From: an uncultured Candidatus Saccharibacteria bacterium
GTDB taxonomy: Bacteria; Patescibacteriota; Saccharimonadia; Saccharimonadales; Saccharimonadaceae
Assembly: GCA_938036785.1 (NCBI GenBank)
Contig: CALHWE010000003.1
Coordinates: forward strand, 1 to 12,812
Reading direction: 5' to 3'
Length of the DNA stretch: 12,812 bases
The position numbers and the translations under genes were made by a program. The first letter of the stretch is position 1, and each line of letters begins with the position of its first letter. The notes below the pieces were generated by a model that saw only the letters and a program-made list of their open reading frames with translations, was not told the DNA's origin and made no database searches. Positions 7,617-12,812 of this stretch are shown here, one piece after another.

Positions 7617-8960
7617 CTATGATAAATCAAAGTCATCATCTTCACTGCGCGATGGCTGACGACGGTAATCCTTAACGGCACTGACGACGCGCTCCAGGCT
7701 GAGCTTTTGCTCCTCGCTCGTCGCAATATTCTTGAGGGTGTAGATCTCGTTCTCCAGCTCATCCTCACCAACAAAGAGGAAATATGGGATCTGTTTTTTG
7801 ATCGCTGCTTTGAGCTGCTTGTCTAGTTTGCGGCCAGTGAAATCGACTTCCACATTGACGTCCTCATCGCGCAGGTCGTCCGCTAGCTCTAGTGCACCGC
7901 GCATTGCCCCGCCAAGGACGATCATATAAATATCGGTTGTGGAGCTAAACTCTGGTAGCAGCTGATGCGCCTCGAGAAAGAGCTGCATCATTGATAGGCC
8001 TGGTGCAAAGCCGACCGCACTAATAGGCTCAGCGCCAAACATCCCTACTAAGCCATCATAGCGCCCACCACCAAAGAGCGAACGGTTATTATCTGGATGA
8101 GTGTCGAAAAACTCAAACACTGTACCCGTGTAATAATCTAGTCCACGCATGAGCGTGATATCGAAAATGGCATTTGTTACGCCGCTACGCTCAAGTAGTG
8201 TAAAGAGCCGCTGCACATCGCGCACCGCCTCACTATCGCGAATTGATTCGGGGAGATCGGCCATAGTACGTGCCGTCAAGAGCTGAGCAATCCGCTGCAA
8301 GCCGACCGGTGCCGCCGCCTCACCAAAGATCTCAATCGCCTGATCGCGAAAGGCCTGTGGTGGAATCTTGTTCTTACGATCAAACAACCGAATCATCAGC
8401 TGAGCCTGCACGGCATCGAGCTCGAGAAACTGCGCCATCATAAGGTTGATCAACTGGCGATTGTTGATGCGAATAGTATACATGTCGTCCGTCGCGCCAA
8501 AGGCCTTCATGATACGGCTACCAAGTGCGATAATCTCGGCCTCGGCCTGCATGTTATCAACACCAAATATATCGACATTCATCTGCCAAAATTCACGCTC
8601 TCGCCCCCGTTGTGGTCGCTCATAGCGCATAAACTGGGCAATACTAAACCAACGCGCTGGATAGGCGATCTCTTGGCGGTGCTTGGCAATCATCCGGCTT
8701 ACGCTTGGCGTCATTTCAGGACGGATCGCTACCTGTCGATCACCACGATCAATAAACTGATACGTCTGGTCATTTACTAACTCGTCACCACTCTTGGCAG
8801 CATACACTTCAACCGGCTCAAGCAGTGGTGCATCGTATTCTTCGTAGCCGTAGCTCTTGGCGACATGACGCCAGGTCTGAAAGATGTATTTGCGCACGCG
8901 AAGATCTTCCGGATACCAATCCCGCGCCCCCCGATATGATTCCGATGAAAGTTTTGTCAT
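7617..8960 (-). CDS. hisS: Histidyl-tRNA synthetase, 447 aa
   Basis: This class II aminoacyl-tRNA synthetase charges tRNA-His using ATP and histidine. The motif 2 region is at 103-125 (RWFSIAQFMRYERPQRGRE). The histidine-specific signatures are HisA, MRGLDYYTGTVFEF (271-284), with the catalytic Arg272, and FGGGRYDGLVGMFG (296-309). The anticodon-binding domain follows from about residue 340, and the last residues are acidic (SEDDDFDLS). The start at 8960 (MTKLSSESYRGARDWYP) matches where the family begins. A GTG-started extension of 19 codons is open but looks unconserved. No Shine-Dalgarno site precedes either start. It is transcribed after the methyltransferase gene but is separated from it by a terminator-like hairpin, so it probably has its own promoter, which I could not place well. 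Confidence 0.96.
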   Translation of the reverse strand: MTKLSSESYRGARDWYPEDLRVRKYIFQTWRHVAKSYGYEEYDAPLLEPVEVYAAKSGDELVNDQTYQFIDRGDRQVAIRPEMTPSVSRMIAKHRQEIAYPARWFSIAQFMRYERPQRGREREFWQMNVDIFGVDNMQAEAEIIALGSRIMKAFGATDDMYTIRINNRQLINLMMAQFLELDAVQAQLMIRLFDRKNKIPPQAFRDQAIEIFGEAAAPVGLQRIAQLLTARTMADLPESIRDSEAVRDVQRLFTLLERSGVTNAIFDITLMRGLDYYTGTVFEFFDTHPDNNRSLFGGGRYDGLVGMFGAEPISAVGFAPGLSMMQLFLEAHQLLPEFSSTTDIYMIVLGGAMRGALELADDLRDEDVNVEVDFTGRKLDKQLKAAIKKQIPYFLFVGEDELENEIYTLKNIATSEEQKLSLERVVSAVKDYRRQPSRSEDDDFDLS

Positions 8961-9067
8961 AGTTACTGCTATTTTTGCATAAACGGCATGGAAAAACAAG
9001 CCCTTGGCCGGATTCACCGCTCTATAGCGCCACGCAGCGCTACATACTCCTTCGCTACCGTATGTTT
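8961..9067. other. Intergenic stretch upstream of hisS
   Basis: It holds a small inverted repeat (TAGCGC, 6 nt, GCGCTA at 9025-9042) and a TATAGA (9026-9021 on the minus strand) that could be a -10 box, but with no convincing -35. I see no gene here. Confidence 0.4.
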
Positions 9068-9102
9068 GAAAAAAGAGTAAAGAGAGTAGAATCTCTACTC
9101 CC
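9068..9102 (-). terminator. Rho-independent terminator-like hairpin after the methyltransferase gene
   Basis: In minus-strand RNA, GAGUAGA and UCUACUC form a 7-bp stem with loop GAU, extendable by a G-U and a G-C pair. The U-rich tract UCUUUACUCUUUUUUC follows. The left arm includes the TAG stop of the methyltransferase gene (9097-9095). The stem is A/T-rich, so termination may be partial. Confidence 0.65.
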
Positions 9103-9667
9103 GATCTAGGTGCAACCGATGCTGCTGCACCCAGACATACATCGCAATACCCGCTGCTACACCGACATTAAGGCTACGCGTACTGCCAAATTGCTCAATT
9201 GCAACAATACCTGTAGTTCGCTCGAGCAGCTCAGGGCGAATACCAGGCCCCTCTGCCCCAAACAAAAGCACGGCACTACGCGGCAGCGCGACCGAGTGAA
9301 GTGGCTCTGAACCAGCAACGTTATCGACCGCAATGAGTGGCCGACCAGTAATAGCCTGTAAGAAATCTTCAACCGTTTGGTGATAATGCACGTGCAGATA
9401 CGTGTCTGTCATCATCGCACCACGCTTATTCCACTGCCGCCGACCAATGATATGGACATGCCGCACCCCAAAGGCATTGGCACTGCGGACGATCGTCCCC
9501 ATGTTGAAATCGCGCACGACATTATCAATCGCAATATGAAGTACCGAGCCATGCTCATCAAGATCGGCAACAATCGCTTGGTGAGGCAGCCCTTTATAGC
9601 GGTCTACCACATTGCGACGGTCGGTTGCCGCAGGAGCAGAGTGTTGGGTGCGCTTCATCGTGCTCAT
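9095..9667 (-). CDS. SpoU/TrmH-family RNA 2'-O-ribose methyltransferase, 190 aa
   Basis: This enzyme uses S-adenosylmethionine to methylate a ribose 2'-OH in tRNA or rRNA. All three SpoU motifs of the knotted SPOUT fold are present: motif 1 DFNMGTIVRSANAFGV (53-68) with the likely catalytic Arg61, motif 2 LLFGAEGPGI (134-143), and motif 3 IEQFGSTRSLNVGVAAGIAMY (157-177). There is no separate N-terminal RNA-binding domain beyond about 40 residues. The substrate cannot be told from the sequence; TrmH-like tRNA methylation is one possibility. The ATG at 9667 lies 8 nt after the stop of the small upstream gene, so the two may be co-transcribed. There is no Shine-Dalgarno site. CATAAT (9680-9675) 7 nt upstream could be a -10 for a leaderless message, but its -35 is poor. 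An alternative ATG is at 9658. Confidence 0.93.
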   Translation of the reverse strand: MSTMKRTQHSAPAATDRRNVVDRYKGLPHQAIVADLDEHGSVLHIAIDNVVRDFNMGTIVRSANAFGVRHVHIIGRRQWNKRGAMMTDTYLHVHYHQTVEDFLQAITGRPLIAVDNVAGSEPLHSVALPRSAVLLFGAEGPGIRPELLERTTGIVAIEQFGSTRSLNVGVAAGIAMYVWVQQHRLHLDRE

Positions 9668-9675
9668 TAGTTATA

Positions 9676-10034
9676 TTATGCTGCTATTCCTATGGTATTA
9701 GCGTCATTTTCTTCGGCAGGCTGCTGCGCCATCCCGCTGATCTTGCGAATGATGCGGATGCCCTCTTCGGTAAGCTCACCCTGTGTTGGCTGTCCGGTGC
9801 GTGATGATATAGCCAGGCCGTACAGTAAGCGTCCTGCAGTATCTGGCGTAAGATTTTCGCCTGATCGTGTAGCAATTAAACCTAGCGCACCAACCATCCG
9901 TCGGCGCACCTCAGCATACTGCTCATCTCCAGCTTTACCCGAGTTGGCGGTGCCGCATTGCTCTCGGACTTCTTCGATTTTTTGCTGTATCCAGCCTTCT
10001 TTGTAGAATGTTTGAGACGATGGATAGAGGTCAT
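9676..10034 (-). CDS. Small unknown gene in two overlapping frames; possible -1 frameshift product of about 119 aa
   Basis: A good Shine-Dalgarno (AAGGAG, 6 nt spacing) points to the ATG at 10034. That frame gives a 50-residue Lys-rich peptide (MTSIHRLKHSTKKAGYSKK...) ending at 9882. The frame one base back is open from about 10029 to the TAA at 9676 and looks more protein-like, with helices such as IEEVREQC, RRRMVGALGLIA and EEGIRIIRKISG. It has no start codon before a GTG at 9909. The frames meet at six A's in phase as AAA-AAA (9983-9978, Lys18-Lys19). A -1 slip, or one lost A in the read, would join them into about 119 residues. The other options are two separate small genes, or a 77-residue protein from the GTG at 9909. 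I recognise no family. It lies just upstream of the methyltransferase gene. Confidence 0.55.
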
Positions 10035-10040
10035 GTCATA

Positions 10041-10046
10041 CTCCTT
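10041..10046 (-). promoter_or_regulatory. Shine-Dalgarno site for the small gene
   Basis: AAGGAG lies 6 nt before the ATG at 10034. It is only 1 nt from another ATG at 10039, which meets a stop after two codons. It therefore selects 10034 and the Lys-rich frame. Confidence 0.6.
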
Positions 10047-10092
10047 GTATAAATGTAAAATAGCGGTAGACCCGCCACAGTTTATTTACCTG

Positions 10093-10101
10093 ATTGTATC
10101 A
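10093..10101 (-). promoter_or_regulatory. Extended -10 promoter for the small gene
   Basis: TGATACAAT on the minus strand is an extended -10 (TGN before TACAAT). No good -35 stands at 16-18 nt, which an extended -10 can tolerate. It would give a leader of about 50 nt. It is back to back with the tRNA-Leu promoter. Confidence 0.5.
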
Positions 10102-10109
10102 CAAAACTC

Positions 10110-10138
10110 TTTACGCAAGACTAAAATTCGTATACAAT
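10110..10138 (+). promoter_or_regulatory. tRNA-Leu promoter
   Basis: TTTACG (10110-10115) and TACAAT (10133-10138) are 17 nt apart, about 30 nt before the mature tRNA. Transcription should start near 10145, leaving a 5' leader of about 24 nt for RNase P to remove. Confidence 0.65.
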
Positions 10139-10168
10139 ACACGGTAAGAGCCTGCGGTGCGTATATCT

Positions 10169-10255
10169 GCGGATGTGGCGGAATTGGTAGACGCGCTAGC
10201 TTCAGGTGCTAGTGCCCTGCGGGGCGTGGAGGTTCAAGTCCTCTCATCCGTACCA
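10169..10255 (+). tRNA. tRNA-Leu, anticodon CAG, CCA encoded
   Basis: The cloverleaf folds by eye. The acceptor stem is GCGGATG with CATCCGT, then A73 and an encoded CCA. The D-arm region is GGCGGAATTGGTAGACGC. The anticodon stem is CTAGC/GCTAG with loop TTCAGGT, giving CAG, which reads CUG. The long variable arm GCCC-TGCG-GGGC is typical of class II tRNAs, and the T-arm is GGAGG-TTCAAGT-CCTCT. The first acceptor pair is G1-U72 instead of G-C. The 3' end overlaps the tail of the recombinase gene on the other strand and is the presumed integration target. Confidence 0.97.
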
Positions 10256-10256
10256 A
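10230..10256 (+). mobile_element. Presumed attachment-site junction at the tRNA-Leu 3' end
   Basis: The chromosome-like DNA and the GC-richer element meet at the T-arm/acceptor end of tRNA-Leu, where many integrases recombine. The recombinase frame crosses this point and stops at 10234. The opposite junction is not in the window: I found no second copy of the tRNA 3' end before 12812, so the exact core cannot be set. Confidence 0.5.
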
Positions 10257-12240
10257 GCAAGCTCTTATCTAAATCTATCCCAGTCGAAACAGGCTGGGTT
10301 GCGGTTCCAGATGTTGAACAACGCTCACCCACCAGGGTGGGCGTTGTTCGTGTTGTGGGGCTCATGGGCGCGGCGTCAGCGGCAGGCAGTGTGGCTGAGG
10401 CGCCAGGCTGACCCAGGTGCTGCAGGTAGTGCGCATGGGCGGCGGCGTGCAGGCTGGGGCTGGCCAGCTGGTCGAAGGGTGGGACGAGCAGAGCGCTGAG
10501 GCGAGCACCGGAGCCCGTATCGGCGAGGTGGACGGGGCGCGGCATCAGGATTGGCGTGTCAGCATCAGCTCCTCCTCCCCCATTGGCATCACCAGTTCTT
10601 TCTTCTCCGGCGCTGTCCTGTCCATCGTGTGCGCCCGCGTCCTTGCCCGGCTGCTTGCCGCTGTCGGTCACGCCATCGCCTTGGTCAGGCAAGATGACCC
10701 ACCCGTCTTCATCGACTAGCGGGTTAACCAGCACCCGGTCGAAGAAGACTTGGTTGAGCAGCTTCTTCAGGTGAGCGGGCGCAGCGGTGTAGAGGCGGTG
10801 GCAGTCTTCGAGAAGGTCAAGGGCTTGGGTGAGGTACTGGCGGACTTCGGCGGCATCGGCCTGGTAGACAGCTAGCTGGCGCTCGATCTGGTTCAGCTCG
10901 GTGGACAGCTCAGCCTGTTCCTCCTTGAGCAGGTCAAGCGGCACCGCGCCTTCGTAGTGGGCATGGAGGAGACGGCGTCGTCTGTCCTCGATGTTGGTAC
11001 GCCGCGTCGTCAGGGAGCGCACTGCCTTGGCCTTGTCCCCTTCTATCTGGGCTAGCTCGTCGTGGGGGTAGTGCTCGATCTGCGTCCTATCCTCCGCGCT
11101 GAGCTCGATGGCCCGGTAGAGCTCTACCATCCGGTCTTCGACGACGTCGATGAGCACGGCGGTGAAGGCGCAGTCGTGCAGGCGGCAGCGGCGGGCGCAG
11201 ACGAAGTAGGGGTAGATGGTGCCCTTGCTGTTCTTGGCGTTCTGGACGGACAGGCGGGCACCGCACTGGCCGCAGACGACAGTGCTCTTGAGGAAGTGGT
11301 TGTGGATGCGCTGGCGCTCCCCATAGCGGTGTGAGTCCAGCATGGCTTGTACTTGGCTCCAGGTTTCTTCGTCCACCAAGGGCTCATGCGCCCCGACGTA
11401 TTCCACCCCTTGGAAGGAGATGGTGCCTTTGTAGTAGGGGTGGCGCAGGATCTTGTGCAGGCGCGTTGTTGTGATGGGCTTGGCGCAGCGCCGCGGCGTG
11501 GGCGGGATAGAGAGTCCGAGAGTGTTGAGGTGGTCGGCTAGTTGACTGACTGTCCAGTTACCGGTGGCGTACTCGGAGAAGGCGAGGCGAAGCAGGGGAG
11601 CACGCTGCTGGTCGAGCTCAACCGTCCGGACCTCCCGCCCGTTCTCGTCCCTGGCGCGGACGTTGAGGTAGCCGAGTGGTGCCTTGCCCAGTGTCCCACC
11701 ATTCCTCGCCTTCTCTCCCATCCCCTTAATGACCTCATTAGCGAGGTTACGGGAGTAGAACTCAGCAATACTGCTCATGATGCCATGCAGCAACATCCCA
11801 CCAGGCGTCTGGTCAATGTTCTCACTGGTCGACACCAACCGCACCCCCGCCTCCTCAAACGTCCGGTTAATCTCCACATCGTCCGCCCGGTTCCGTGCTA
11901 ACCGATCTAACTTATGGACGATGACGTAGTCGATCCCACCATCTTCCTTAAGATAAGCCAGCATCTTCTGCAGCTCAGGCCGGTTCGCACTACGAGCCGA
12001 CTCACCCCGATCGGCGAACTCCTTAACCACCAGTGCACCCATCGACTGGGCCTTGCGCTTATTCGCCTCTCGCTGAGCCGGCAAGGAGAACCCTTCCTCA
12101 CTACCACCACGCTGAGCCTGCTCACGAGTGGAGACACGGATATATGAGACGGCCCGCTTGGGAGTGAGCTGGACGGCCATGGCCGCAAACGGGTCAGCTC
12201 CGACTGCCGCTGCACCACCTTGTGTTGATCCTGCTTCCAT
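10234..12240 (-). CDS. Large serine recombinase (integrase), 668 aa
   Basis: Large serine integrases cut and rejoin attP and attB through a serine-DNA link. The resolvase-type catalytic domain (about 29-175) has the nucleophile Ser37 in YIRVSTRE, then FSLPAQRE and HKLDRLARN with the conserved Arg113. The Recombinase domain follows (about 186-300, LGKAPLGY and ILRHPYYKGT). Next are a zinc ribbon (C323, C326, then C348/C352/C357), a long charged coiled coil (about 385-475) and FFDRVLVNPL near 500, where the usual family core ends. About 150 low-complexity residues come after it. I chose the start at 12240 because AGGAGG lies 9 nt upstream; the open frame extends further but without support. The last six residues and the stop are antisense to tRNA-Leu. 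The high GC, and the protein's style, suggest an actinobacterial origin. Confidence 0.93.
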   Translation of the reverse strand: MEAGSTQGGAAAVGADPFAAMAVQLTPKRAVSYIRVSTREQAQRGGSEEGFSLPAQREANKRKAQSMGALVVKEFADRGESARSANRPELQKMLAYLKEDGGIDYVIVHKLDRLARNRADDVEINRTFEEAGVRLVSTSENIDQTPGGMLLHGIMSSIAEFYSRNLANEVIKGMGEKARNGGTLGKAPLGYLNVRARDENGREVRTVELDQQRAPLLRLAFSEYATGNWTVSQLADHLNTLGLSIPPTPRRCAKPITTTRLHKILRHPYYKGTISFQGVEYVGAHEPLVDEETWSQVQAMLDSHRYGERQRIHNHFLKSTVVCGQCGARLSVQNAKNSKGTIYPYFVCARRCRLHDCAFTAVLIDVVEDRMVELYRAIELSAEDRTQIEHYPHDELAQIEGDKAKAVRSLTTRRTNIEDRRRRLLHAHYEGAVPLDLLKEEQAELSTELNQIERQLAVYQADAAEVRQYLTQALDLLEDCHRLYTAAPAHLKKLLNQVFFDRVLVNPLVDEDGWVILPDQGDGVTDSGKQPGKDAGAHDGQDSAGEERTGDANGGGGADADTPILMPRPVHLADTGSGARLSALLVPPFDQLASPSLHAAAHAHYLQHLGQPGASATLPAADAAPMSPTTRTTPTLVGERCSTSGTATQPVSTGIDLDKSLLGTDERT
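10279..10298 (+). repeat. Small hairpin just downstream of tRNA-Leu
   Basis: CCCAGTC and GGCTGGG pair over 7 bp with one U-G and loop GAAACA. It lies between the tRNA and the stronger hairpin at 10316-10349 and may take part in 3' processing or termination. Confidence 0.35.
10316..10349 (+). terminator. Strong hairpin, likely terminator of tRNA-Leu, inside the recombinase frame
   Basis: GAACAACGCTCACCC and GGGTGGGCGTTGTTC pair over 15 bp with one U-G, closed by the 4-nt loop ACCA. A moderately T-rich GTGTTGTG follows. It is well placed to end the tRNA transcript about 95 nt after the CCA. The same DNA codes for the recombinase C-terminus on the other strand, where the hairpin could also form in the mRNA. 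There is no clear U-run, so termination is inferred from stem strength. Confidence 0.55.
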
Positions 12241-12249
12241 ATACTCAAT

Positions 12250-12257
12250 CCTCCTTT
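12250..12257 (-). promoter_or_regulatory. Shine-Dalgarno site for the recombinase
   Basis: AAAGGAGG lies 9 nt before the ATG at 12240. It is the only good ribosome site near the start and rules out the in-frame ATG codons upstream at 12441 and 12486. Confidence 0.7.
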
Positions 12258-12812
12258 CGCTTACCCATTTGTCCAGACATGCGAGCCACCATGGCCGGTG
12301 TCTTTTTCCATTGACGCTCAGAATGCACGAGAAGTCCAGTGCGAAGTTGGGCGAAGTGAAGGGGCACAGGGGTGGAAACGGCAGAAGGGGGAGCGAAGTA
12401 CGGTGCGAGCGTGGTGCACCGCTGACGGGAGCAGCCCGCATGTACTCGCCGCCCGCGCAGAGCGATGGCAGCGCACTAGAGAACAACTCGTGGCTCTACC
12501 TGGTCAGATCATGGGGTGAGAGCGGCGTCTGAGGTAGCAAACAGCAGGCAGAGTGAAGCGGCACTGGGTGACTGAAGAACGGGAGGCTGTTGAGCACCGT
12601 GGTAGCGGAGGTACCAAGTGGCGTCATGAACATCACCGACACCTGTCCATGTATTACCGACAGACACCACAAATGACCCAGCCAGGGCAACTACCAGTCC
12701 GGCAGAGGCAACGCCACGAGGCGACAGTGGTACCGCCTGGCCGTGCAGCCAGCAGAGGAGGGGAGCCTAGGAAGGCTTCCAGTCGCCGCCACAAAGCAGC
12801 ACCAAGCCGCCA
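12258..12812. other. Region upstream of the integrase with no convincing gene
   Basis: About 555 bp without a supported gene. Short open frames exist on both strands, but none combines a start, a ribosome site and protein-like composition. No clear promoter for the integrase could be placed. Around 12636-12668 a motif is repeated (ACCGACACC, then ACCGACAGACACC), reminiscent of an insertion-sequence end but unproven. An Arg-rich plus-strand frame from an ATG at 12673 stays open to the window edge (46 codons) and may be chance. Confidence 0.5.

Larger units (their letters stand above)
10256..12812. mobile_element. Left portion of an integrated element carrying a serine integrase, partial
   Basis: The stretch right of tRNA-Leu differs from the rest in base composition, carries an integrase, and abuts a tRNA 3' end, the usual signs of an integrative element or prophage. 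Only the integrase gene and its upstream region are in view. No phage, conjugation or cargo genes can be seen, so the type of element is open. A chimeric assembly is the main alternative. Confidence 0.6.

Noticed and set aside
8961..9017. GTG-started 19-codon extension of HisRS
   Set aside because: The family homology begins at the ATG at 8960, and the extension looks like intergenic sequence.
10157..10411. Plus-strand frame beginning MRISADVAELVDALASG
   Set aside because: This is the well-known false protein produced by translating a tRNA-Leu gene.
12241..12486. N-terminal extension of the recombinase to the ATG at 12486
   Set aside because: The strong Shine-Dalgarno at 12250-12257 marks 12240 as the start; the extra residues resemble no recombinase.
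12604..12622. Second copy of the tRNA 3' end as the far attachment site
   Set aside because: Only GTACCAAG is shared with the tRNA/element junction, too short to mean anything.
12496..12690. 64-codon minus-strand frame upstream of the integrase
   Set aside because: No ribosome site and no protein-like features.
12673..12812. Arg-rich plus-strand frame open to the window edge, overlapping a 16-codon frame by ATGA
   Set aside because: The ATGA overlap is tempting, but composition looks like translated GC-rich non-coding DNA and there is no well-placed ribosome site.
1..12812. CRISPR array, rRNA, riboswitch or recoded stop codons
   Set aside because: Read on both strands; no regular spaced repeats, no rRNA signature, no recognisable riboswitch, and genes end at normal stops.

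Overview
The left four fifths of the window (1-10255) look like the chromosome of a candidate-phyla (Patescibacteria) bacterium, most likely a Candidatus Saccharibacteria (TM7) relative. This placement is an inference from protein character, moderate GC and gene set; no search was run. UGA and UAG are both used as ordinary stops, so there is no sign of the Gly-UGA code of Gracilibacteria/SR1. All protein genes here are on the minus strand. In transcription order they are: a small unknown gene in two overlapping frames (10034-9676), a SpoU/TrmH-type RNA 2'-O-methyltransferase, hisS, tig, clpP, an unknown membrane-anchored protein, rpoB, and the first 410 codons of rpoC, which runs off the left edge.

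Regulatory sites are readable. A perfect CIRCE operator (HrcA site) overlaps the -35 of the clpP promoter, and the clpP -10 lies only 6 nt from the start codon, so the message should be leaderless. tig has the same layout. rpoBC instead has a strong promoter (TTGACG/18/TATAAT behind an A/T-rich upstream stretch), a leader of about 170 nt and good Shine-Dalgarno sites before both genes. A terminator-like hairpin follows the methyltransferase gene. Together the region holds protein quality control (trigger factor, ClpP), translation (HisRS, an RNA methylase) and the RNA polymerase core.

A plus-strand tRNA-Leu(CAG) gene (10169-10255) marks a border. To its right the DNA is visibly GC-richer (44 of 60 bases in 10441-10500, against 33 of 60 in 8401-8460) and carries one gene, a large serine recombinase of actinobacterial flavour on the minus strand (12240-10234). 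Its last six codons and stop are read antisense from the tRNA 3' end. This fits a mobile element integrated at the tRNA 3' end, with only its integrase end in view. From 12258 to the right edge no convincing gene is seen. Because saccharibacteria live on actinobacterial hosts, transfer from such a host is attractive, but a chimeric assembly joined at the tRNA must be excluded first.

I see no wholly new multi-gene system. The most notable points are the loss of all four zinc-binding cysteines in the RpoC N-terminal zinc domain, the CIRCE-controlled leaderless clpP, the recombinase/tRNA overlap, and the possible -1 frameshift gene.
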